64,000 nt of DNA from Strigamia acuminata (lineage: Eukaryota > Arthropoda > Chilopoda > Geophilomorpha > Linotaeniidae): contig OX442320.1 in assembly GCA_949358305.1 (NCBI GenBank), forward strand, positions 9,378,259 to 9,442,258. Reading direction: 5' to 3'. The notes beneath the pieces were generated by a model. The model was given only the letters and a program-made list of their open reading frames with translations. It had not been told where the DNA came from and did no database searches. Shown in pieces: positions 12,801-24,800 of this stretch; positions within the stretch are counted from its first letter, which is position 1, and the number at the start of each line of letters is the position of its first letter. The position numbers were made by a program, and so were the translations under genes.

Positions 12801-15800
12801 GCCCGATTTCCGGCCCGAATTCGACGGTCGAGTGTGTCGCTTGAAAATCAGCGACGTTTACCTCGAAGACGCCGGCGAATTCACGTGCGTGGCTTACAAC
12901 GACGCGGGAAAAGTGTCGACCAATGCAGTTCTAGCTGTCGATGGTAATTTATTTTTAGATTTTATTCAGTTTCATTGACCTATCTTCGAGTTGGCCAATC
13001 CAAATGGGCTTTTTTGTATGCAAGGACCGTTTTCCGGTCATTGAAGCGTTGCATTAAGAATTAGCCGTTTGATATTGTTTAGGGTGTGTTTTGCCACTCG
13101 CTTTTCCAGTAGCTAAATAGCGAAGCAGATTGATTTGATCTCATTCTCCAACTTGTTAATATCTGGGCGAATCGATGCTGATTATAATTTTTTCATTAGA
13201 AATTGACATTTTGAGAGCACTGGCGACTCGAATTAAAATCGAAATAAATATTATTTTAATATTAATTTATTTATTTTTTTAAATTAAGAATCGGAAGATG
13301 AAGTGAACACACTCACCGCGGGTCATCAACACGTGAGACCAGCGAGTAAGACGAGCAAATAATTAATAATAATAAAAATATATAAAATTAAGATTTTTTA
13401 ATTGTTATAGGGAAAAGAGTGAGAATAGACACGGCGCTGAGTAAAACACGGCGCCGGTTTTTCGTTCCGCGATTTCTCACGCAACCTCACAACCGCGTGG
13501 CCGAGGAAGGAGAAACGGTTCGCTTCTCGTGCGCCGTCGTCGGTCTTCCATTTCCCATCGCCTGGTGGCAAAAAGACGCCTCTCATCTCCACACCGACGG
13601 TCGCGTCACCGTGTCTAATAAAGACGACGTTTTCGCCATCGAAATTCGCGACGTTAAACCCACCGACGCCGGTGTGTACACCGTGACGCTAGAAAACACC
13701 GCCGGACAATCGTTCTCCAGTGCGAGACTCGACGTTGTTTGTAAATCAAAACAAAATTTTAAATAAAAAAATAATTTATACTAAAAAAAAAAAATTTTTT
13801 TTTTTTAGGGCGAAAAGGTGTGAGAGCTCCGAATTTAATTTTGTCGCCGACAATTCGATCGTACTCGCCGACGCAACATCAATCGCCGTCCCGTCCATCT
13901 TCGCGGTCCGAAACGCACTCGCCGTACTACGGGCATCGGTTCGGCTCGCCTTGTTTGGACAACGAAGCGAAGGCGATGCAGCGAAGCGCACAACCTTCGG
14001 GGGAGAGAACGAGGCCACGAAAACCGGTGTTTGAGGCGTCCCGCGACGGGGTGAAAGCCGGTTTGAAACTTCAAGTCCAATCACAAAAGACGGGTGTGAA
14101 ATATCTGTTTGCTAACGTACTTAAAGGGTTGAGGAGAAATTTTTTTTATCGGGCGAATAAATTTTTATTTACAGATCGCACGAGGTCGTCGTCGGTGCCG
14201 AGTACGCCGCGAACGAGTCGCCGAGCACCGCCGAGCACGCGCCGATCGCAGTCGCCGGTCCCTTCGAAACAGACGCCGGTAAATCCGACTCGCACTTTCC
14301 GCCCGTCTTATAGATCGGCGTCGCCCTGTCCGGTGTCGTCCCGGTCGAGCACTTCGTCCACTTTGGGCTCGAAATCTTCCGGTTATTCGTCCGATTCGGT
14401 GAAGAAACCGATTGTAAAAGAGAAGAAGAAAGTGGACGTTTTTACGCGGTTGAGTCAGAGCAAGAAATCCGTTAAAGACACGCCGGAATCGAAGAAGGTA
14501 GCGCGAATAACCGCGTGCAAAACTCCAATCTTACCTCTAATTACTCGTGTGAAATTGAAAAAACCGCGTAAATCTAACTCGCTCGCATGCATCAAGAAAA
14601 CAGCGCCGCGGTTTGACAAAATTGTGCATGATGTAGTTGCGGAATTGCATGGCAAGGTAGAAATAGAAATGTGTTTGCGTGGTAAGTTCAAAAAGATTTT
14701 TCGACGAATTTTAATTTTATTTTGTTATTTCGATTCGATTAATTAAATTAAATTAATTAATTTCAGCTAGAGCACTTCCCTGCCATGTTACGTGGTTCCA
14801 CGAAGACGAGGCGATCATTAGTGGAGGAAATGTGTTCCCTTCACTTCGTAACGAACGCAGTTACCTCACGTGTCGTCTGGTGATCGACCCCGTGCAGAGG
14901 GAGTCGGCGGGCAAGTTTCGTTGTCGGGCAAGCAACAGATACGCTACGAGCGAAGCCGTTTGTTTTCTGCATGTTTTAGGTAAGGAAACACGTGCGAATT
15001 GACCCGAATTTAATTTCTTGTTAGTTTTTGCTCGAGTGATGTCATTTTTGATGACTGGGCGCGAGGTGGGGGCGTGAAAGAGGTCGTTTGAGTAATTTGT
15101 TAATTTATTTCACTCGAGCTGAAAAGAAATGTGACGCTTTTTGAAGGTTTTCACGGGTGTCGTCCTTAATTTTATCATCAATTTATGCGTGATTCAAAGT
15201 GGTGGGTTTTTAGCAACACTCAAGTGACTTTGATGTAAACATCGGTATCCTGTTGGTACAATATCTACTTTCATGTAAATATGTTTCGTTTTTCTCCTAA
15301 GTGAATTTATTTTCGATGTTTTGCGAAATTGGTGGGAAAAAAAATGGCCATTTTAGGCGCTAAAGTGCAGGATGCGACGTTTGAATGAAGTTCATTGAAG
15401 GATTCGAAAGAAAAGAGGTCGGATATCGATGGAGGAAGTGAAATGAGTAATTTTTTTTTGTATTTATAAGTTGGAATTTGTAAAAACAGGTGAATCCCAT
15501 GTGTTAAATACGATTTATGGATTCGCATATTTCTCGTTCTAAAATTAAACTTTGTGCGTTGAATAAATAGGAAGTTGGAATTCCTTCAATAATGACGCCT
15601 ATTAAATTGAATTATTTAATAATTGTTTATTTAGTAAGCAATTATTATTTGTCGTGAATGTAATTTTTAATTTTTTTTTTTTTTAGATTCTGTTTCTTGC
15701 ACCGAATTAATCAACGATGACATTGGCCATTCTCCCTCTGCACTGGACGCCATCATCGCATCACCCTCATCGACTCATTTATCCATTAGCCACGACCCCT

Positions 15801-18800
15801 GTGTGAATGCAATGATGAATGGAGATGATGCGGTCTCAGCCACTCGCGAGATTCATGAGACAAACACCGATAAGAGAGCAAAGGGTTATGCAGATCCCAC
15901 GCCCGCTTTGGAAAAAGAAAATGTGCTACAGAAAACTCCTTCTATACATGTAAGTTGGTCATTAGTCAACGATTGAAAGGTTTTCAAAGAATCGTTTTGT
16001 ATAATTTTAAATTTAAAAAAATTGTGTTTTTGAGGTTTTTTTAAATAAAATCGATAGCTTTTTAATTTTTTTTGGGAGTAAAATTTTAGGTGTTTTAATT
16101 TTTTTGGGAGTAAAATTGTAATTTTTACGTTTTTTGGGGGATAAAATAGCAATTTTTACGTTTTTGGGAGTTAAAATCGCAATTTTTACGTTTTTTTTTG
16201 GAGATAAAATTGCAATTTTTACGCTTTTTGGGGATAAAATCTCAATTTTTATGCTTTTTGGGGATAAAATCTCAATTTTTACGTTTTTTGGGGATAATAT
16301 CGCAATTTTTACGTTTTTTCTATTCTAAAATTGCAACGTTTATCTTTTTTAGACACCAAACTAGCAAATTTTACAGTTTTAGGAACAAAAATTGCAATTT
16401 CTACGTTTTTAGGTCATTAAAACTGCAATTTTTACGTTTTTTGTGAGATGATATAATGCAGTCAGAACTAGTTAGTGTTTGTTACGACACTAGAGCGCAA
16501 TGTCTGTTGTTTGTTTCGTTACTAAGTGACTACGCATTCTGTCGTCTGCTTGTAATGGTTTACACGCTTTGATTAAATCTGTTCATTTATCAAAACACGA
16601 ATGCAAGATCCAAATACATTTCACAAGTGGTAGCAGAGTACGGTTGGTTTATAGCATTTGTGGGCGAGTTTTGAGTGAAAATTAATCGATGGCGAGCGCA
16701 GACAGAAGAGTGTAAAGCGCGTGACCGTGAGTACGATCGTTTTTTCCGTTTTCTGAGTTCGATAATTGGCTCAAACCTGTTCTTTCCTTGCCGAGCGTGC
16801 CAACTGGACGTTGATAAGTCGATAAAACGACAAGATGGCGGAGGAACCGAAAGGGGCGAATGCCAACCGAATACCATTGCTGGATGAAACGAATTACGTG
16901 ATATGGAGTACGTTGATGGAGGCAGTGCTGGATTCCAAAGGTCTGTGGGAGCCGGTCATCAGGAAGGATGAACCGAATGCACAACCTGCGGCGGCGTGGC
17001 AGAAATGGAAGAGACATAATGCCACTGCACTGAGCCTCATCATGACGACGCTGTCACCTGACCAGGTGGGACTACACGTTGGTACAAAGAAAGCCAAGGT
17101 GTTATGGAACGACCTGGCATTGCACCACGGAGGAAACGTGCAGCACAGACAGGTGGACATAGGTCACGAGCTAACCAGCGCCAAAATGGGCCGGAATGAG
17201 CTGGTGGGAGAGTACATCAACAGAATCGTCGCCATAAGCAAGAGGTCAGCGGCGGCGGGGCGACCGATAGCCGAGAGTGAGGTGATGTACTATTTGGTAC
17301 ACGGACTGACCAACAAATATTCGAGCATCGCTGAGACTTTTCAAGCGCAAAGAGACATGCGACTAGTCGACTTGAGACGCACACTGGAGGTGCGAGAGCG
17401 ATGGGCGACGGATAAAGCAAAAGACGGACCCGTATTTAATGAAGAGGAAGCGTACAAGGCACGTGCGCGCGGTGGCAAACGCGACAAGATCGTTAAATGC
17501 TACGAATGTGGAAAAATGGGCCACTTTGCCAGGGATTGCCGAAGTAAACGTACGGGAGATGCTACTTCGAGCGCCAGTAACACCAAGGGAAACGGTGGAT
17601 GTTACAACTGCGGAAAGCCGGGGCACTTCGCACGCAATTGCAAGAATAAAGCGACGGGTGGACATGACGCTCAACGGGGACGCAATACGGCGAATTACGC
17701 CAAACAGGAGGAGCGAAAAGAGGAACAAGGGGAACTTTTTTACGCACGAACGGATAGGACCTACGCTTTTCATACAAAGCATTCGACCAATTCGCTGGGG
17801 CCACAGGAATGGTTGTTGGACTCTGGCGCGACTGTTCACATGACATCGCATCGGGAATTTCTGACAAACTTCGAGCACGAGGAAGGAGTAGTGCACCTTG
17901 CCGAGGACCAAGTGTCGAGCAAGTCGACAGGAAAGGGCATGGTCACACTTTGGAGTAAATTGCCGACGGGGAACGTGAAGTTGGAAATGGGGAATGTTGT
18001 ACATGTTCCAAAGTTGCGGGAAAATTTGGTTTCTGTATACGAATTAGCGCAACGAGGATTCAAAGTGATTTTTGATGACACACGGGCAATTGTGACGAAC
18101 AAGCAAAACATGATTCTGGCCACGGCACAGAAAAGAGACCGGATGTACGTTTTGGATGCGATAACGTGCGTGCACAGCGAGGAAGTCGACGCATATGTTG
18201 TCAAAGAAGCACCGACGTCTCACAATCAAACCAATGACGAGCCAAAAAGACTAGAAAGAGTTTTATGGCACAGACGTTTGGGACACGCAAGCAACCAAAA
18301 GCTTGAGCAGGTACGAGACGGAAAACTCGTTTTGGGGGTGAATTTTGGGCCAGAAAAATTACCGCCATGCAGGGCATGCGTTGAGGGGCGGCAACCCAGA
18401 AAGGCGTTTAAGCGCATAACGGGACCGACAACAAAACGCCCTTTGGAGCTATGGCACGTAGATTTATGTGGGCCATTAGCATGGGGATATGATGGCAGTT
18501 ATTACGCTTTGGTGATTGTCGATGATTTCACCAAATACGTGTATTTTTCTGCAATTCGGGAGAAAAGTGATGCTTTTGAAGAGATTGAAAAGCACAGAGC
18601 TAGAGAGGAAAGGTCGACAGGACTAAAATTGCAAAGAATAAGGACGGATAATGGCGGAGAATTCGTCAATGAACGATCGAAAGAGATTTATCTTAAATGT
18701 GGAATTAAGCACGAGAAGACAGTGCCATTCTCACCGAAGAGCAACGGAGTCGTCGAAAGATATAATCGGACCATTGTTGAAAAGACAAGAACAATGCTCA

Positions 18801-21800
18801 AGTGGTCACTTTTACCAGACGGTTTTTGGCCGGAAGCGATGGCGACAGCCGTGTATATAATCAACCGAATTCCGACTTCTGCCAATCCGAAGACGACGCC
18901 ATATGAGGCGAGATATAACAGGAAGCCATCCGGGATGCACTTACGCGTTTTTGGATGTGCAGCGTACAGGCACATACCCAAACATATGCGAAAGAAATTG
19001 GACCCAGTCTCCAAACCGGGTATTATGGTTGGTTACTCCATGTGTCGGCGGGCTTACCGAATTTTTGACGAAAATGAAAACCGAATAATCGAAACTCGAG
19101 ACGTGTATTTTATTGAAGATGCTAGGACCGCCCAAATACAGAAAGAATCGAAAAAACTGATAACTGAAGACAGCGCGGACAATCTAGTCGTTTTTCCGAT
19201 TTTAAGTGGGGGGAAGAATGATAATGAGGATCATGAGCAATCAAGTGATGATGACGACAACGAGGAACAAGAAGAGGAAACCGAAGTGTGGGAAACCGCC
19301 GATGAGGACGAGGACTCACCTGATGAGATTGAAAACGCGCACGAAGACGCGCACGACGAAATTGACGATGAAACTGAGAGTGATGCTGAAGATGAAGATG
19401 AACCGGAAGTTGCGGAAGCGCCGAGGCAACCAGTTGTGGTGCCACCCGCACCGCCGGTCGTTCTACGCGAGCGTGGACCGGGCAGGCCTACCAGACAGGA
19501 AGCGGCCGTGAAGGAACAGCAACGCATCGAAGGGAACGAGCGACGTGAACAGGAGTTGCAACACCGAGGAGTCAGGAGATCGGAGAGAATAAGACGACGA
19601 GATGCAGCGTATATATCGCGCAGATCGGAGAGGGGAAGACGTTGGAATGCGACATGTGTGGCGCGCATGAAACGGAAGGCGCGACTAATCACTCCAACTT
19701 CCTACCAAGAGGCAATCTCATGTCCAGATGCCAAGATGTGGCGAGCAGCGATGGATAAGGAAATGCAGTCCATGCGCATGCATCGAGTATGGCATTTAGA
19801 GAAACCGACTGAAGACAAGAAGCCGATTAAATGCAAGTGGATTTATAAAATCAAGCTGAATTTAGATGGGAGTGTGAGCAAATACAAGGCTCGTTTAGTC
19901 GCTGTGGGTTATTCGCAGAAACCGGGCGAAGATTACGATCGGACATTTGCTCCAGTCATGAAACTAGAGTCTCTACGCCTGTTATTGGCAATAGCAGCCA
20001 AAAAACGACTACGGCTCAGACAGTACGACGTTGAAACCGCCTATTTATATGGACTCCTGGATAAAGTAATCCATATGACTCAACCTGAGGGATATGAAGA
20101 AGAGGGAGCCGAGGATTATGTATGCGTGCTGGATAAGAGTCTCTACGGACTTAAGCAATCCGGACGATGTTGGAATAAGGAACTGGACGAGAAACTCAAG
20201 AAGATGGGACTAGTACAGCTCAAGGGAGATCCGTGCATATACATGTGGATCAAGGACAAACAGTATTTTGCATTGGGCGTCTTTGTGGATGACATTATCG
20301 CAATAGGATCGACGGATCAATTAATAGAGGCTAAAATGGCACAGCTCAGCAAATACTTCAAACTAGACGACATGGGTGAGCCAAATCACATCCTGGGCAT
20401 GCGGATAACGATTGGCAAACATGGCATTAGACTCACACAAGAGGAGTATGCCAACAAGATACTTAAGCGGCATGAGATGACTGGCTGCAAAGGAAAGAAA
20501 TCTCCTATGGCAACTGACCAGGATTTGGACAACCATAGCAAATCACCGCCGGTAGACCCGAAGCAGTACCAGGAGATGCTCGGGAGTGTAATGTACCTGA
20601 TGTTAGGCACAAGGCCAGACCTGGCCTACGCTGTCAGCAAGCTGGGCACTTACAGCAGCAATCCCAAAGAGATGCACCTGACGGCATTGAGAAGAGTACT
20701 AAAGTACATCAATGGAACCACCCATTACGGATTATTCTACGACAGAGTCAGGAAGCCTTTAGAATTATTCACCGACGCTAGCTGGAGCGTGGGAAAAGAC
20801 GCTAAGTCACACAGTGGGTACTTGACCCTGTATGGGGGATCAATCATCAGCTGGAAAGCGAAAAAACAAAGATTGGTGACGATGTCGAGTTGCGAAGCCG
20901 AAGTGGTGGCACTTAGCGAGGGCGTACGGGAATTGAAGTGGCTGCGGGGTCTGATAGCCGAATTACAGATGGAGACAACTCAGTACGGTCTCGACGTGTT
21001 CTGTGATAACAGATCGACCATTCTCATTTCCGAGGAGACCGGACAGCATGATCGGACCAAGCATATATTGAGGAAATATATGTTTGCGAGGGACGAAGTG
21101 GAGCTGAACAACATAAAGTTGAACTTCGTGCCAAGTGAGCAAATGCTCGCAGACCCGCTTACCAAGCCTCTCTCGGGAAACAAGATCGATGACTTTGTCA
21201 ACCTGCTGAACATGAGAAAGAAAGCTTGAAAGAAGAAGAGAATTTTGCAATTTTGTGACACGATAATGTTTATTACCAATTGTGAAATTAGTTCTGACGG
21301 ATTATAAAGGGGGATTTGTGAGATGATATAATGCAGTCAGAACTAGTTAGTGTTTGTTACGACACTAGAGCGCAGTGTCTGTTGTTTGTTTCGTTACTAA
21401 GTGACTACGCATTCTGTCGTCTGCTTGTAATGGTTTACACGCTTTGATTAAATCTGTTCATTTATCAAAACACGAATGCAAGATCCAAATACATTTCACA
21501 TTTTTTACGACTTAAACGTCAATTTTTTAATTTTTTTCAAATAAAAATGCAATTTTAACATTAAAAATTTTTAATCAATTAATTTTTTTGTAGAATAAAA
21601 TTTCAGTTATCAATTTTCTTTTTTAAAGATAAAAATGTTGTAAAACAGTGTTCGATCCAGTAACCTAGAGAAATGGAATTTGAAATTGTGCGAGCTCTGT
21701 TGTTTTTTCTAATCTTGAAAAGTAAGTCGATTGAGATTACTTTGTGAGAAGAAAAGGATAAAATGATTTTGATTTGTGATAAGCGAGCAAACACTCTGAT

Positions 21801-24800
21801 TGGCCGACGAAACAGCCAGCTGGGCATATTGACGCTGGTATGTTAGCGCAAGGCGCAAGAATGTTTCAAAGGGGAGCGAGAGTTCGTGGAGGGAGGAACA
21901 AGTTTCGGACACTTGCTCAACGTTTTCCCGCATTTTTGCATTTCATTTCTCGTTGCTGGTGAAAAAGGTACTGGAAAAAAATCCACTTTTTAATCTTTTT
22001 ATTACTTTTTTATTAATTTTGTTTTCTATGTCGGATCATTAGGTTAATTTTCTCTTAATTTTTATTCACGAAATCGTGAAGGAGGATGTTTAGGAAATGA
22101 GCTAAAACTAGGACAAAGGTTAAAAAATATATATTTAACGTTACGAAACGAATGCTTTCATTAAACTTTTCATTTTATAATAAATGGATGGTGCTAACAC
22201 CTGTGCAGGTGTTGTTTAAAGGCCACCAATGCCAAAAAACGCGCCTAAAATTGCTTTAATTATTTTTTTTTTACAAATTTTTAATAATTAAATAAAAGGT
22301 AAAATAAATAAAATATTTTATTCCAGTTTTTTCTGATTTTTAATTTTTATTTTATTACAAAATTTGATTTACACATGATGCAAATTAAATTATATCATCG
22401 CCACTTGTGTGCATTTTTATAGGTAGTTTATTCGAAAGATCATCATCATCTACCCGAGTTCCCACTCGCAAAATCTTGTTCGTGTAATGAGATCCCATTT
22501 CTCGCATATTCAAGTATGTAAATTTAAAAAAAAAAAATATTAATTAATCAAAAAAAAAATTAAATTCAAAAAAATTAAACAGACGAACGTCGCAGATCAT
22601 CTTTAAAAGAGTCTCCAGCGCACATAATCAAAGGTCCCGAAGATATCACTGTTCTTAGAGGTGGAAAAGTTGTGCTCAGAGTTCATTTCGTCGGCCATCC
22701 TCCACCGACGGTTACTTGGACTAAAAGTGTAATGCAATTAAGAATTTTTTTTAAAAAAAAACGATATCTTATCTGGTTTTATCTCAGGGCCGCAAATTAG
22801 TGCAATCAGAACGTGTCAGCATCGAAATGGAAGAAAACACGTCAATTGTTCGTCTCAGAGACGTCGATTCGGACGACAGTGGCAAATACGAAGTTGCAGT
22901 CGAAAATGAGCATTTCAAAGACACGCATTTTTCTTCGGTGGCGGTCGAAGGTGAATAGGAATTTTTTTTCCTTTTGTTTTCTTAAGGTTTATTGCGTGTG
23001 AATATTTTCAAACTATTTCGAGCTTTAATTTATTCTTTTGACTAATTTTTATGCGGTTTCAGGTGCACCGGAACCTCCAGCCGATTGCCCAAATGTGGCT
23101 CAAGTGACGTCATCTTCCGTGACGCTTTTGTGGTACGGCGCTGCTTACGACGGTGGTTCGATAATTACGGGTTATGTGGTCGAATTGCGATTGGCGAGAG
23201 AAAGTCAGTGGCAAATTGCGACTTCAAACACGTTGAGCACAACGTATAAAGTGAAGAATTTGGTTCCCGGCTCCGAATACGTTTTTCGCATCAGAGCACA
23301 AAATGTTCACGGAATCAGTCCGCCGAGTAAGGAGTCCGAAACCGTTTACATACCGAATGAAAATGAGCCTACCGGTAATTTCTGGAACTAGATTTTGCTA
23401 ATTTTATTTTTAATTAATTAATTTTGGTTTGTTTGAAGAATTTAAAAACGGAATACACATTCAACACAGATGCGTCACGATGGATGACAGCGGAACTGGT
23501 TTTTCATCGCGCTATCAACGTCTGGAAGAAATTGGGAGGTAAAAAATATAACTATAACTATAAATAATTAATTTTCAATGTTTTAATTGATGTATATTCA
23601 CGATAGAGGGCGGTTTGGTCAAGTTTACAAGGTAATCGAAAAGGAAAGTCAACTGGTTTGCGCTGCAAAGATCATCAAGTGCATCAAGTCGACCGACAAA
23701 CAAAAAGTTGACGATGAAATCAAAATCATGAACAAATTGGATCACCCGAAACTGATCAAACTGATCGCCGCTTTCAAAAACACGAGGGATATCACGATGA
23801 TAGTGGAATAGTAAGCTGAGATAAAATGATTTGTATTTTTTTTATTGACGATTTTGTTTTGTAGTATTTCGGGCGGGGAATTATTCGTGCGCGTTACCGC
23901 GGAAGATTTCGTTTTGACCGAGAAAGATTCGATTCTGTTTATGAGGCAGATCTGCGAAGGAGTTCGTTACATGCACGAGAAAAACGTGATGCATTTGGAC
24001 TTGAAGCCGGAGAATATTCTTTGTTTATCCTCGCACAGCCACCAGATCAAACTGATCGATTTCGGATTGGCCAGAATGTTCGATCCAAAAAATCCACTCA
24101 AAGTTATGTTTGGAACACCGGAATTCGTCGCCCCTGAAATCATCAATTACGACCCCATCACTCCCGCCACCGACATGTGGAGCGTCGGGGTCATCTGCTA
24201 CATCTTGTAAATATTGAAATATTAAGTGGATTTCGTTTTGTTTATTCCGTTTTTCCATTCAGATTGTCCGGATTATCGCCTTTCATGGGCGAAGATGATT
24301 CGGAGACGTTTAATAACATCACGAGGGCAGAGTTTGACTTTGATGACGACGCATTTACTGATATTTCAAAACAAGCAAAGAATTTCGTTACGAAATTATT
24401 GGTTAAGAAAATCGAGTAGGTCGAATTTTGTTTGACAAATAAATAAATTAATTAATAAATATTTGTTTTTTGTGTAGAAAACGAATGGCGGCTCAGGAAT
24501 GTCTTCGCGACCAGTGGTTGGCGCAACAAGAGCGGACCATGAGTACCTTGCAGTTGTCGACGAGTAATTTGAAATCATTTTTATCCCGAAGAAAGTGGCA
24601 GGTGTGTACAAACTACAAAACCAAACGTGTATTTTGAAATTTGATTTAATTTTTCCATTTCAAGAAAACCGGGAACGCCATTCTGGCTTTACAACGATTA
24701 AAGTCGAAAGGAAGATCGGCAAGTTGTACCGAAATGGCCATCAGTTCCTCTCCTAATAACAAATCTCTTTTGGATTCATCTATTAGCGAAGAAGAAACTG

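Larger units (their letters stand above)
16442..21500 (+). mobile_element. Full-length Ty1/copia LTR retrotransposon
   Basis: A 5,059-bp element with two 184-bp LTRs that start TG and end CA, a primer binding site, one uninterrupted gag-pol ORF and a polypurine tract. The LTRs differ at one base (A at 16500, G at 21375), so the insertion is recent. The flanks read TTTTT on both sides, compatible with a 5-bp target duplication but weak because the target is a T run. It lies in an intron of the MLCK gene in the sense orientation, so its own signals could affect host transcript processing. It looks complete and may still be active. Confidence 0.95.
15950..22422 (+). other. Large intron hosting a copia element
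   Basis: Phase-0 intron between the acidic linker exon and a 91-nt exon at 22423-22513. It holds a degenerate A/T minisatellite (16075-16441 and again 21501-21600), split by the copia element at 16442-21500. The rest (21600-22422) shows nothing recognisable. Without the element the intron would be about 1.4 kb. Confidence 0.75.

Noticed and set aside
14094-14174. Continuous ORF through this segment, suggesting no intron
   Set aside because: The segment turns to AT-rich, Phe/Leu-rich translation between Ser/Arg-rich flanks and has a GTGTGA donor and a TTTACAG acceptor in matching phase. An 81-bp intron is more likely, though retention is possible.
19231-19692. Minus-strand Ser-rich ORF inside copia pol
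   Set aside because: It is antisense of the acidic integrase-RT linker, opened by GAN-rich codons.
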